Shown: positions 16,231 through 24,689 of the stretch, one piece after another | Layout of the letters: every line of letters starts with the position of its first letter | How positions within the stretch are numbered: position 1 is the first letter of the stretch | DNA from: Anaeromassilibacillus senegalensis | GTDB lineage: Bacteria > Bacillota > Clostridia > Oscillospirales > Acutalibacteraceae | Direction: 5' to 3' | Assembly: GCF_001261775.1 (NCBI RefSeq) | Contig: NZ_LN868535.1 | Coordinates: forward strand, 62,001-126,000 | Length of the DNA: 64,000 nucleotides | Position numbers and translations under genes: made by a program | Notes under the pieces: model-generated | Databases searched by the model: none | Told to the model about the DNA's origin: nothing | Seen by the model: only the letters and a program-made list of their open reading frames with translations

Positions 16231-16860
16231 TTAATTGCTCAGCGACATGGTAAAGCGCCGGTTCGCCTCGTCCCAGTCGACTGTGTCCAGCCAATTGCGC
16301 ACATAGGACGGCGAGTTGATGATATATTGGATATAATAGGCGTGCTCCCACATATCCAGACAGAGGACCGGGGTCAGAGACGTCAGCGAAGGCGTCTTGT
16401 TGCAGTTGGTCACGGCGATATGCACGTTGCCGTTGCGCTCGGAATTCAGCCACACCCAGCCGCAATTGAACAGGCTCTGGCTGGCTTCCACAAAAATCTT
16501 TTTGAACTCCTCCACACTGCCGTAGCGGTCGACCAGCACCTGCTTCAGGTTCCCGTGAGGCTCCTGCCCCGGCGTGCCGCAAAGGCAGTGAAAATACAAA
16601 TTGTGGTTATAAACCGCCCCTGCGGCGTTTTGCAGCTCCGCTTCTTTCCAGGCGGGCACGCCCGGAAGCTTGTTGGAAATCAGCCGCTCCAGACTCCAGC
16701 CCTGCAATTGCGGATACTGATTCAGCAGCCGGTTTAACCGTTCCACCGACTCGCCGTACACCTGATCATAGTGCAGGGCGATATTTTCTTCATCGAAACA
16801 GGGCTGCATAGCCGTCATTCGGCAGGGGAGTTTTTCTTTTTGAAAGGGATATACTTGCAT
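16231..16860 (-). CDS. sodA: Superoxide dismutase, Fe/Mn type (divergent)
   Basis: A 209-residue Fe/Mn superoxide dismutase. Metal ligands are recognisable as His in ALHYDQVYGESV, His in NHNLYFHCL, and Asp and His in VLCLDMWEHAYY. The N- and C-terminal domains are in the normal order and the protein ends with the usual WDEANRRF. It differs from common members in the active-site shell: GGHxNHSxFW is replaced by GAVYNHNLYF, and FGSGWAWL by FNCGWVWL. The start is the ATG at 16860 after gggaaggtggcttt; a reading back to 17511 is a shadow of the opposite strand. It would detoxify superoxide in the cytosol, complementing the nearby manganese catalase. Confidence 0.87.
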   Translation of the reverse strand: MQVYPFQKEKLPCRMTAMQPCFDEENIALHYDQVYGESVERLNRLLNQYPQLQGWSLERLISNKLPGVPAWKEAELQNAAGAVYNHNLYFHCLCGTPGQEPHGNLKQVLVDRYGSVEEFKKIFVEASQSLFNCGWVWLNSERNGNVHIAVTNCNKTPSLTSLTPVLCLDMWEHAYYIQYIINSPSYVRNWLDTVDWDEANRRFTMSLSN

Positions 16861-16970
16861 AAAGCCACCTTCCCGCATGATATTTCTGTATATTACTTGT
16901 ATACTATGCAATAAACAGGGCCCCTGTCCGCTATTTCCGGGCAAACCCGCTATGGAAAGGACAAAATCAT

Positions 16971-17195
16971 ATGCCCTATTACAACTACCACGCCACCGCA
17001 CAGCGGCTGATCCGCGAGGGGAAGCTCCTGCGGTATTATTATACAAAGCGCCACAATGCCATCGCACCGGCCCTGGTGCTGCTGTTTGATGACATAAAGC
17101 ATCCCTGCATGCCGATCCGCCGGGAACGCTGGGCGGAATACGCGCCGCTGCTTGCGGATTGGGAAAACCAGCCGCATCCGGAAAACGATCTTTGA
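16971..17195 (+). CDS. Conserved small hypothetical protein
   Basis: A 74-residue basic/aromatic protein (MPYYNYHATAQRLIREGKLL ... CMPIRRERWAEYAPLL). The pattern of an N-terminal YYNYH..A..LIREG and a C-terminal MPIR..RW.EY recalls a small conserved clostridial family of unknown function. It is soluble, with no signal or membrane segment. The ribosome binding site ggaaagga lies nine bases before the ATG. It is divergent from sodA, with 110 bases between. Confidence 0.6.
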   Translation: MPYYNYHATAQRLIREGKLLRYYYTKRHNAIAPALVLLFDDIKHPCMPIRRERWAEYAPLLADWENQPHPENDL

Positions 17196-17209
17196 GCAAA
17201 TTCCCGGTA

Positions 17210-17238
17210 TTGTGTTTTTTGCTGTCTTCCGGTATGAT
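17210..17238 (+). promoter_or_regulatory. Promoter of leader peptide and MFS pump
   Basis: TTGTGT (17210-17215), a 17-base spacer and TATGAT (17233-17238), 28 bases before the leader peptide ATG. Confidence 0.6.
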
Positions 17239-17265
17239 AAAAGACATTGAAAGGAGGTGCGAAGG

Positions 17266-17430
17266 ATGTATCACACAGGAATGGCCGTTGTAATCTGGAA
17301 CGCCGCGCCCTTTGACGCAGTTTACAGCACCATATCGCCTGGGAAGAGACACGCCTTGCACCCCGCTTTTGCGACGAAAACCGCAAAGCAGCAGGGTTTG
17401 CACCCTGCTGCTTTTTTGTGTCCTTCCTGA
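17266..17430 (+). CDS. Leader peptide of the MFS pump
   Basis: A 54-codon ORF with a strong ribosome binding site (aaaggaggtgcgaagg), ending 19 bases before the MFS start. The peptide contains two related segments, HALHPAFA and GLHPAAF. These are encoded by the DNA direct repeat ttgcaccccgct (17356-17367) and ttgcaccctgct (17398-17409). The second copy is part of the downstream terminator stem. The layout fits ribosome-mediated attenuation: a stalled ribosome would change which copy pairs and let transcription reach the pump gene. The ORF and repeats are direct observations; the mechanism is inferred. Confidence 0.65.
   Translation: MYHTGMAVVIWNAAPFDAVYSTISPGKRHALHPAFATKTAKQQGLHPAAFLCPS
17387..17417 (+). 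terminator. Attenuator terminator upstream of the MFS pump
   Basis: A perfect 11-bp stem agcagcagggt / accctgctgct with a 4-base loop and six T residues. It lies inside the leader ORF and 33 bases before the pump ATG. An upstream partial hairpin gcttttgcg / cgcaaagc overlaps its 5' arm and could act as antiterminator. Confidence 0.75.
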
Positions 17431-17449
17431 TGAAAAGAAAGGAAGCTTT

Positions 17450-18688
17450 ATGAATCGAACAAAACCATCCGCCGACCCAAATTGGAAAAAACAGATCGCG
17501 CTGTTTCTCATCAGCCAGAACGTATCGCTGTTCGGCTCCTCCGTGGTCGGCTACGCGCTCATCTGGCACATCACATTAGAAACCTCTTCCGGCACCTGGA
17601 TGATGCTGGCCACCATCTGCTCCACCCTGCCGCAGGTGCTGATCTCGCTGTTCGGCGGCGTCTGGGCAGACCGCTACAACCGCAAGCATCTGATTATGCT
17701 GGCGGACGGATTCATTGCATTGGCAACACTGCTTCTTGCCGCCGCCTTCCTGACGGGCTTCCAGCCGATGTGGCTGCTGCTGGTAATTCTGGCGGTTCGC
17801 TCCGCGGGCGCCGGTGTACAGGCCCCCGCCGTGGGGGCGATTTATCCGCAGCTGGTCCCGGCGGAGCATCTGACCCGCGTACAGGGCGTCGACCAGACGC
17901 TCGCCTCCGTGCTGTTGCTGCTGTCGCCCGCCATCGGCGGGGCGGTGCTCGGCACCATGGGGATCGTGTGGACGTTTTTTATCGACGTGGGCACCGCCGC
18001 TGTCGCCATCGCCATCATGGGCACCATCCGGGTTGAACGGCAGAAGCGCAGGGAAGAACCCCTCTCCATGGCGGCCGATATCCGGCAGGGCCTGTCCTAT
18101 GTGTTCTCTCACCCGCAGCTCCAGCGCATTGTGATCTGCTATGTGTTCTCCTTTTTCCTGCTGACCCCGGCCGCCGTGCTTTCCCCGCTGATGGTGGAAC
18201 GCACCTTCGGCAGCGAGGTTTGGCGGTTGACCGCAAATGAAATCGTCTGGACCGTGGGTTCCCTGATCGGCGGCGTATTCGTCTCCCTGCGCAAAACCTT
18301 CCGGAATAAGGTGCGCACCGCCGCGATCTGCCTGGTGGGCTTTGGCGTCTGTTTCGCATTGCTGGGCGTCTCGTGGAACTTCTTTGCCTTCCTCGCCTTT
18401 ATGTGCATTTCCGGCTTCTTCATGCCGGTCATTTCCACCACACAGACCGTGTACATTCAGGAAATCACAGAGCCCGAGGTGCTGGGCCGGGTCTTTTCCA
18501 TCGTCCAGATCATCTCGGCAAGCGCAATGCCGGCCGCGATCCTCCTGTTTGGCCCGCTGGCGGACGTAATCAGCGTCGAGTCCATCCTGCTGGTCACTGG
18601 AGCTCTGCTCGCGCTGGTTGGAATTGTATACGGCTGTACCGGACGGTCCGCTCCTCATGCAAACGACGCCGGATCAAAAGAATCTTAG
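17450..18688 (+). CDS. MFS transporter, macrolide/tetracycline-efflux type
   Basis: A 412-residue protein with 12 transmembrane segments. The N-terminus LFLISQNVSLFGSSVVGYAL and the loop GGVWADRYNRKHLIMLADG (MFS motif A between helices 2 and 3) resemble the Mef/Tet drug-efflux branch. A proton-driven drug exporter is the likely role; the drug cannot be read. The ATG at 17450 follows aaaggaagcttt. The leader peptide and attenuator just upstream match the translation-inhibitor sensing seen for resistance genes, which argues that the substrate acts on ribosomes. A strong terminator follows. Confidence 0.87.
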   Translation: MNRTKPSADPNWKKQIALFLISQNVSLFGSSVVGYALIWHITLETSSGTWMMLATICSTLPQVLISLFGGVWADRYNRKHLIMLADGFIALATLLLAAAFLTGFQPMWLLLVILAVRSAGAGVQAPAVGAIYPQLVPAEHLTRVQGVDQTLASVLLLLSPAIGGAVLGTMGIVWTFFIDVGTAAVAIAIMGTIRVERQKRREEPLSMAADIRQGLSYVFSHPQLQRIVICYVFSFFLLTPAAVLSPLMVERTFGSEVWRLTANEIVWTVGSLIGGVFVSLRKTFRNKVRTAAICLVGFGVCFALLGVSWNFFAFLAFMCISGFFMPVISTTQTVYIQEITEPEVLGRVFSIVQIISASAMPAAILLFGPLADVISVESILLVTGALLALVGIVYGCTGRSAPHANDAGSKES

Positions 18689-18744
18689 CAGGCAGAGGAA
18701 ATCGCAAAGGGTTGTCTGCCATTGGCAAAAAACAGATGAAATGG

Positions 18745-18788
18745 AGCATCCCCTTCCCCGCCTTTCGTGGGGGAGGGGATGCTTTTAT
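18745..18788 (+). terminator. Terminator after the MFS gene
   Basis: The stem agcatccccttcccc / gggggaggggatgct is followed by tttta. It also separates the pump from the convergent helicase gene. Confidence 0.75.
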
Positions 18789-18819
18789 TCCGCCAATTTT
18801 TTGATACAACGCCTTCTTT

Positions 18820-20877
18820 TTATGTCGTCTCACCGATCAACCGGCTCCGCTCGCCGGTATAAAGCAGCGACAGCCGGTGCATCGCCCGCGTGCAGGCAAC
18901 ATAGAGCAGATTCCTGTCGTACTCCGTGGCATAGGTCTCCGCGTCCGCATCCGGAATCACAACCGCGTCGAACTCCAGCCCCTTCGCCATCCGGATGGAA
19001 GCAATGGAAACCCCATTTATAAAACGGCTGCTCTCCGGGGTTAACAGGTGAACCGCATTCCTCTGCGACAGCTTTTCATACAGCGCTTCCGCGTCGCGGT
19101 TTGTCTTGACAAGAATGCCGAGTGAGGCAAACCCGCTGTGTTGGAACATCTCAATCAGCGATTCTATCCGCTCCAGCTCCTCCGCTGTTCCGGCGCACGG
19201 TAGCAATACCGGCTCCTCCCCGTGCCGCTCAACCGGCTCCGGCGCGGCAGGCTGAATGCGCTTTGCAAATTGGATGATCTCATAGGTGGAACGGTAGCTC
19301 TTGTTCAGCTCCACAAAGTCCGCATCCTGATAGATCCGGCGCAAGTCCGCCAGCGTGTGCGCGTGGCAGGGATCGACGCACTGCCCGAAGTCCCCCAGAA
19401 TCGTCTTCTGGCAAGGGAACAACCGGTTGAGCACGGCAAACTGCACCGGCGTGTAATCCTGCATCTCATCCACCACCAGGTGCCGGATCATCCGGCTCTC
19501 CTGCAATCCCTCAAACGACGCATGGACATAGAGGAAAGGGTAGACGTCCGCCCACTCCAACGTCTTTTTTGCAGGCAGGACGAATTGCTCCGGTACACCG
19601 AGCCACTGGTAAAACGCCCGGTAGAGGGCAAGTGTGTTTTTGATTTTCAGCATGGACCGCAGCTGTTTTAAAACAGCTTTCACGGTTGGAAGCGAATCGT
19701 CCGCAAAGGGTTCCGATGCAAACCGGTCGTGCAGGTCGCTTGCGAGCAGCTCCAGCCGCCGCTTGACCGGAACACGCCCATACGCTGCAAACCGGTTTTG
19801 TATCCATGCCGCTTCCACAGAATACTCACCGAACGCGCAGTCCGCGGCTGCAAAGACCGTTGCGGGAAGCGTTTCCAGGAAGCGGTCCAGGGCCTCCAGA
19901 AAAGACAGCGTCGATTTGAACCGCGCCCGCTCTTTCCACGCCGCATCCTCTGTTTCCATTGGGTCCCTGTCCGGTTCAAACGCGATCACGCCTTCCAGCT
20001 GCACCGCCGCGATATCCGCCAGACCCAATTCATAAATCGGCTCCTCACCCAACTCCGGCAGGACGTTGGATATGTAATCCCCAAACACCCGGTTTGGAGA
20101 AATAATCGTCACATTCTGCGCGGACAGCCGTCCCTTGAAGCGGTACAGCAGATAGGCGATGCGGTGCAGGGCAATGGAAGTTTTACCGGAGCCTGCCGCC
20201 CCCTGGATCAGCAGCGTACCGGCCTTTTCATTGCGGATGATCCGGTTTTGCTCCTTCTGGATCGTCGCAATGATGGACTTCATTTTTTCATCCGAGGTGT
20301 GGCTCAGCTCCCGCTGCAACACCTCGTCCTGAACATTGACGGACGTTTCAATCGCATATTCCATCCGGCCGCCTTTGATTTTAAACTGCCGCTTGCGGGT
20401 CAGCGCGCCTTCCATCCGGCCCATCGGCGCGTCGTATCCCGCCGGGCCGATTTCACAGTCATAAAACAGACCCGCAACCGGCGCGCGCCAGTCGCAAACC
20501 AACAGCTCGTCCTGATGGCGGAAGGAAAAACGGCCGATATAATAGGGAAACGCCGCCTTGCTTCCATGCGGCTGAAAATCCACACGGGCAAAATACGGCG
20601 AATCCTGTAATTTGGCGATCTGGTCTCGCACACTGACGGCGAACGCCCCGGTGCGGTCGAGCTGCCGCAGCGCCAGCTCATTTTGAAACATCTCATGCGG
20701 GTCGATCTCTCCGCGGTACTGCGCCATGTACCGCTTCTCACGCATATAGTCCCTGTCGATCTGCTCGACGGTATCGTCCGCCTCCCGCAGCGCGTCGTCC
20801 AACTTACACCGGAGTGCCGTCAGATGTGCAAGTTCATCCGGAAACGGAATGGTTTCTCTTTCTTTTTCATTCGTCAT
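18820..20877 (-). CDS. helD: HelD-like UvrD/Rep superfamily 1 helicase
   Basis: A 685-residue SF1 helicase of the HelD (helicase IV-like, RNA-polymerase-associated) type. The N-terminal coiled coil (about 15-75, DDTVEQIDRDYMREKRYM) precedes the ATPase. Walker A is IQGAAGSGKTSIALHRIAYL (about 215), motif II LVVDEMQDYTPVQ (about 455), motif III ILGDFGQCVDP, motif IV YRSTYEIIQFA and motif VI YVACTRAMHRL at the end. In Firmicutes HelD removes RNA polymerase from nucleic acids and recycles it. The ATG at 20877 lies within the last codons of the upstream regulator gene, so the two are coupled. Confidence 0.88.
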   Translation of the reverse strand: MTNEKERETIPFPDELAHLTALRCKLDDALREADDTVEQIDRDYMREKRYMAQYRGEIDPHEMFQNELALRQLDRTGAFAVSVRDQIAKLQDSPYFARVDFQPHGSKAAFPYYIGRFSFRHQDELLVCDWRAPVAGLFYDCEIGPAGYDAPMGRMEGALTRKRQFKIKGGRMEYAIETSVNVQDEVLQRELSHTSDEKMKSIIATIQKEQNRIIRNEKAGTLLIQGAAGSGKTSIALHRIAYLLYRFKGRLSAQNVTIISPNRVFGDYISNVLPELGEEPIYELGLADIAAVQLEGVIAFEPDRDPMETEDAAWKERARFKSTLSFLEALDRFLETLPATVFAAADCAFGEYSVEAAWIQNRFAAYGRVPVKRRLELLASDLHDRFASEPFADDSLPTVKAVLKQLRSMLKIKNTLALYRAFYQWLGVPEQFVLPAKKTLEWADVYPFLYVHASFEGLQESRMIRHLVVDEMQDYTPVQFAVLNRLFPCQKTILGDFGQCVDPCHAHTLADLRRIYQDADFVELNKSYRSTYEIIQFAKRIQPAAPEPVERHGEEPVLLPCAGTAEELERIESLIEMFQHSGFASLGILVKTNRDAEALYEKLSQRNAVHLLTPESSRFINGVSIASIRMAKGLEFDAVVIPDADAETYATEYDRNLLYVACTRAMHRLSLLYTGERSRLIGETT

Positions 20878-21721
20878 GAATATCCTCCCGCGGCAGCACA
20901 AAACGCTGTGTGGGGTATCCGAACTCCACCAGCAGTTCTGCCTCCGCAAAGCCCAGTTCCTGAATCTCCCTGCGATGCCCGGTGTCCGCGCGGTCGCCCT
21001 CCCGGTAAGTGGTGATGCTGATTTCCTTTCCTTTGAGCAGTTCTCCCATCACTTTGTCCAGAAACGCCCTGGGCACGCCCTTTTTCCGGTACAGCAGATG
21101 GGTGCCCATAAAGTCGATACTGCCGGTGTCGCAGGAAAAAAGCATCACGCCGGCGGCAGTTTCCCCATCCTTTAAAAGCAACGCCTGCCTTGTGCGGATG
21201 CGCTGGCGGAGCGTTTGCACATAGGAATCCTCCTCCAAATACGGAAACCCGTCGACCACAAGCCGCACCAGTTCCATCCAGCACGGAATGTCCGCTTCCG
21301 TCGCAAATTCAACCTCCCACTGGGCGCATTCTTCGTCCTTCAGCATTGGATAGTTCCCCTTAAATGTAAATTGTAACTGCAGCGGATAGAATTTTTCATT
21401 CTCCCGGTACTGGTTGGGGGGCATCTTGTACATAGCGGTAAACACGTCCGTAAACGCCTGCTGGCTCTCGTAACCCGCAAGCAGCGCGATGTCCAAAATG
21501 GACTGGCCGGAAAAAACCAAAAGTTTTGCCGCTTCCGTCAGACGCCGCCGCTGCAGATAATCGTGCACCGTCATCCCAACGGTATTGGTAAACATGCGGT
21601 GCAGATAGTATTTGGAATAATGAACCGCCGCCGCCACCTGGTCCAGGGTTAAATCTTCCGTCAGATGCGCTTCCATATACGCGATTGCGGCCGCGACGCT
21701 GTCAATTCTGCAATTTGGCAT
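20867..21721 (-). CDS. AraC-type regulator fused to a GNAT-like domain
   Basis: A 284-residue protein with an N-terminal AraC HTH pair (about 8-105: LDQVAAAVHYSKYYLHRMF and ILDIALLAGYESQQAFTDVF). A C-terminal part of about 150 residues reads as a GNAT acetyltransferase-like fold (EVEFATEADIPCWMELVRLV, GVMLFSC, GTHLLYRKKGVPRAFLDKV, ELGFAEAELLVEFGY). HTH-first AraC proteins with C-terminal effector or enzymatic domains are known, but the usual partner is GyrI-like; a GNAT-like partner is less common. It overlaps the helicase start. The C-terminal domain could bind a ligand rather than acetylate. Confidence 0.78.
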   Translation of the reverse strand: MPNCRIDSVAAAIAYMEAHLTEDLTLDQVAAAVHYSKYYLHRMFTNTVGMTVHDYLQRRRLTEAAKLLVFSGQSILDIALLAGYESQQAFTDVFTAMYKMPPNQYRENEKFYPLQLQFTFKGNYPMLKDEECAQWEVEFATEADIPCWMELVRLVVDGFPYLEEDSYVQTLRQRIRTRQALLLKDGETAAGVMLFSCDTGSIDFMGTHLLYRKKGVPRAFLDKVMGELLKGKEISITTYREGDRADTGHRREIQELGFAEAELLVEFGYPTQRFVLPREDIHDE

Positions 21722-21880
21722 ATTGTTTTCCTCCTTCAGGTTTCTATTATAGCCGCAACCGGCAACCCGCGTTTCATCATTCTTGCGCTTTTACCGTCTT
21801 ATCAGGGAGCACCTGTTTTTGTTACACATCATAAGAGTCTGCGTTATCGTTGCAGGATGCGTAAAAATCGGCTGAGTTGA

Positions 21881-21926
21881 CGATTCCCCTCCCACGCCAA
21901 GGCGCAGGAGGGGAATCGCACTTTTT
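21881..21926 (+). terminator. Hairpin with T run between divergent and convergent units
   Basis: The 12-bp stem gattcccctcc / ggaggggaatc is followed on the plus strand by gcacttttt. It sits between the AraC-type gene promoter and the end of the DUF5131 gene; orientation suggests plus-strand termination. Confidence 0.5.
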
Positions 21927-21965
21927 CTGCCAATCTTTTAAATTTAAATCCAATACAAATGGGAA

Positions 21966-22673
21966 TCATAGATCAATATTGGCCTTTCTCGCCTGGCTTC
22001 CCAAAACCCGGACATTCAGCGTGTACATTCTGCCGTCCTTGATAAAATGCGTGCCGCACTGACGGAATGAAAAATGCACGCCCGCCGCCATGCACTGCCG
22101 GCGGATATCCAGCACCCAATCGTAATCCAGGGGCCGGGCGTTCCGGTCGGACTCCCCGCCGACGACCACCAGCTCCACGCCGGACAGATACGGGGAGAGG
22201 TCGATCCGTTCCAGCAGGGGCTGACATATGATATTTTTATGCTTGATCGGCAGTTTGGAAAACAGCGCCAGCCGTTCGTCCACGCGCGCCTGGTTCTCCA
22301 CCGTACAGCCCACGGTTACATTGTCGTATCCGTCGCCCCAATCCGGGGGAACGCAGGATAAAAACCGTTCGATCCGTTTGGTCAGGAACAGAAAATGCAG
22401 ATCCGGCCGCGCGCGTATCATCGCCCAGCAAGCCTCCCGCCACTCATCCGCTTCCTCAATGAGGAAATCCGTGGAAAAGCAGAGGTAGACCATTTGTCCG
22501 GGTTTCATTTTATAAACGCCCTTTTGCGTCTTCGCCACCGGGGCGTCAAAACGCTCGGTCTTTACAATCCGGCTCGTATCGACGCCCCGCCGAAGGTCCC
22601 CTTTATGGATATAACAATATTGACAGCCCTCGCTGTATTTGCGGCATCCCCGCCACGGATTCCAAATCGCCAT
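21966..22673 (-). CDS. DUF5131 (phage Gp37/Gp68-like) protein
   Basis: A 235-residue protein of the DUF5131 family, recognised by NPWRGCRKYSEGCQYCYI at the N-terminus (a CxxxxxxCxxC cluster similar to a radical-SAM motif) and VVVGGESDRNARPLDYDWV near 175. Family members occur on phages and chromosomes and are suspected radical-SAM-like enzymes; no reaction is known. It is 15 bases downstream of the metallo-hydrolase gene and probably co-transcribed. Confidence 0.85.
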   Translation of the reverse strand: MAIWNPWRGCRKYSEGCQYCYIHKGDLRRGVDTSRIVKTERFDAPVAKTQKGVYKMKPGQMVYLCFSTDFLIEEADEWREACWAMIRARPDLHFLFLTKRIERFLSCVPPDWGDGYDNVTVGCTVENQARVDERLALFSKLPIKHKNIICQPLLERIDLSPYLSGVELVVVGGESDRNARPLDYDWVLDIRRQCMAAGVHFSFRQCGTHFIKDGRMYTLNVRVLGSQARKANIDL

Positions 22674-22688
22674 CTGATTACCGCCCCA

Positions 22689-23579
22689 TCAATGATTTAC
22701 AGCCGGCGCCATCCAGAGCAGCCGGTTGTCCTGAAAAACAGCGGCAAGCTTACCCGTATCCTTAAGCCAGGACAGATAAGAACGGATGGTGCTGCCCACC
22801 AGTACATACTGTTCGAAATTCATGGTCAGTCCATAGGTGGTAAAAACCTTTTGCAAAATTTCTTCAAAGCAGAGGGGTTCCCTGCAAAAAGCGGCCAGCT
22901 GTGCTGCGATTTCCCGCACCTTTTCCCGATTAAAAGCCGCCAGCTCCCGCACGTCTTCCGCGGCGTCCGCGTGGGCGGGGACAAACATCCGCGCCTGCAT
23001 TGATTCCACCCGGTCCAGCGTTTGCAGGTACTGCTCCACGTCATAGAGAAACGCCACCTGGTATTTTTCCAGCGTGGCGCGGCTGCTGACGCAGTCGGCC
23101 AGGAAGACGGTGTCGTCGGGCGTGCGAATCCCGATCATATCGAAGAAGTGGCCCGGCAGCGGGATTATCTCCAGTTCGGATGGAAACGACGGGTCGGTAA
23201 CCGGCAGAACATCACTTCCCGCCGCCAGCAGGAACTTATGCCGCAGGTCTTTGCAGGGATAACCGCCGTACAAAAAGGAGGATTCCAAAATGGGATACTG
23301 CGTAAAGGCGATTTCCATTCCATTCGCAAAGATTGGGCAGCCGGTCTGCTGCTGCAAATAGCGGTTTCCGCCGATGTGGTCGGCGTTGGAGTGCGTATTG
23401 ACAATGGCCTTGAGCGTCCAGCCTTTCTGGGCCAGGTGCTTCAGCACCTTTTTCCCGGCTTCTTTGTCGTTGCCGCTGTCGATCAAATAGGCCTCGCCGT
23501 TTTCCTTTACGAAAAGACCCATCTTCGCCGGACAATTGATATAATAGCTGGACGGGCCAGCCTGAACCAACTCATACAT
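22689..23579 (-). CDS. MBL-fold metallo-hydrolase
   Basis: A 296-residue metallo-beta-lactamase-fold hydrolase. The zinc site is THSNADHIGG (HxxxDH form, about 62-71), with PLPGHFFDMIG (His, about 140), FLADC (Asp, about 160) and a terminal His in FVPAHAD (about 205). The ASN-for-His change in the first position (HSNADH instead of HxHxDH) is notable. The last 80 residues form a helical winged-helix-like tail (EEILQKVFTTYGLTMNFEQY), as in glyoxalase II-like or LACTB2-like members. Substrate is unknown. Confidence 0.85.
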   Translation of the reverse strand: MYELVQAGPSSYYINCPAKMGLFVKENGEAYLIDSGNDKEAGKKVLKHLAQKGWTLKAIVNTHSNADHIGGNRYLQQQTGCPIFANGMEIAFTQYPILESSFLYGGYPCKDLRHKFLLAAGSDVLPVTDPSFPSELEIIPLPGHFFDMIGIRTPDDTVFLADCVSSRATLEKYQVAFLYDVEQYLQTLDRVESMQARMFVPAHADAAEDVRELAAFNREKVREIAAQLAAFCREPLCFEEILQKVFTTYGLTMNFEQYVLVGSTIRSYLSWLKDTGKLAAVFQDNRLLWMAPAVNH

Positions 23580-23706
23580 GATTGTACCTCCCTTGGCCTT
23601 TGATGTTGTTTATGTTTTTGTTTTTTATTGCTATAAAACCGGAACGCCCCTGTCGGACCTCAAAAGCTAAAGAAAGCCAATCTTTGGAAACAAGGGCCGA
23701 TCCGTT

Positions 23707-24456
23707 TTACTTTTTGATGATTCTCTTCAGGGAAACAGGATCCAGCAAATTGACTGTCTCAAACCTGCCTTTATAAAATACCGCCCAGTTATTAAACACA
23801 CAGGGCAGTTCTTTTGCTTTTTGCAGCGTGTCCACCTGTATGAAAGACACGGGAATGGCATTCTCGTTACAATACTGTCTGATCGTTTCCACCCTCTGGA
23901 AGATATAGGGGCATTGCATGTCATAATAGATTGTCAGTTCTTTGCCTGCAATCTTTGACTCCTTCGCCTTTTGTGTGAACTTTGGCGCTGTTCCATCGAA
24001 AGATAGGGAAAGCAGCTCATACCCATCATCGGTGGCGTCAACGACCTCAAAGCCGAACTTTTTGGCAAAAGACTGATCGGAAAGCCACGATTTTTGTCTT
24101 TTGGCTCCGAGCATACAAACGCCGGATTTCCCTTTCTCTTTCGCGTCGGCCAGACAATCCTCCATCAGCGCTTTTCCATATCCTTTTCCTTTGTGCTCCC
24201 CCAAAACCCACAGGCAATAGATATAGAAAAAGTTGTCGCCGGTAACCGGCACCCACGCTGTTTCAAGAGGGGCATATTCGATAAAGACCGTCGCCTTTGC
24301 GTTTAACTTTCTGAAAACATGCCCTTCGCCCAGCCGGTCTGAGAGCCATTGCCGCTTTGCTTCCACACCCGGATGGAGCTTTTTGCTGCGGATAATACAG
24401 CACAAATGCTCATTGGCAAGGTTTTCCGGTGTCAGGTTTATAAAATGATCCTCCAT
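23707..24456 (-). CDS. yoaP: GNAT acetyltransferase with C-terminal YoaP domain
   Basis: A 249-residue protein. Residues 1-150 form a GNAT fold with the acetyl-CoA-binding segment LGEHKGKGYGKALMEDCL. Residues 165-249 form a thioredoxin-like YoaP domain (LTIYYDMQCPYIFQRVETI with a lone CxY, IPVSFIQVDTLQKAKELP). The architecture matches Bacillus YoaP, whose substrate is not established. The ATG at 24456 follows ggaggttcct and was chosen over an upstream ATG lacking a site. Confidence 0.85.
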   Translation of the reverse strand: MEDHFINLTPENLANEHLCCIIRSKKLHPGVEAKRQWLSDRLGEGHVFRKLNAKATVFIEYAPLETAWVPVTGDNFFYIYCLWVLGEHKGKGYGKALMEDCLADAKEKGKSGVCMLGAKRQKSWLSDQSFAKKFGFEVVDATDDGYELLSLSFDGTAPKFTQKAKESKIAGKELTIYYDMQCPYIFQRVETIRQYCNENAIPVSFIQVDTLQKAKELPCVFNNWAVFYKGRFETVNLLDPVSLKRIIKK

Positions 24457-24689
24457 AGGAACCTCCGCTTCCATTCTTTATTTGTTCCGCCTGCTCTATT
24501 CGTCTCATGCGGCACAACTTCATTCTCCTGCGTTTGAACACCAGCCCGTGAAACTGTTAAACCGTCCCTTTGTGTGCCTGCACCCAGTCCTTTTCAGATG
24601 GCACAACCGCATGCTGACACCGCCGGATTCAACTTCTTCACTGCTTTGGGCAACCATAAGGAACTTCTACATACAGTTTTCTGTCCGCT

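Noticed and set aside
17576..18658. 360-codon minus-strand frame inside the MFS gene
   Set aside because: His/Gln/Arg-rich mirrored product; the plus-strand frame encodes a complete transporter.
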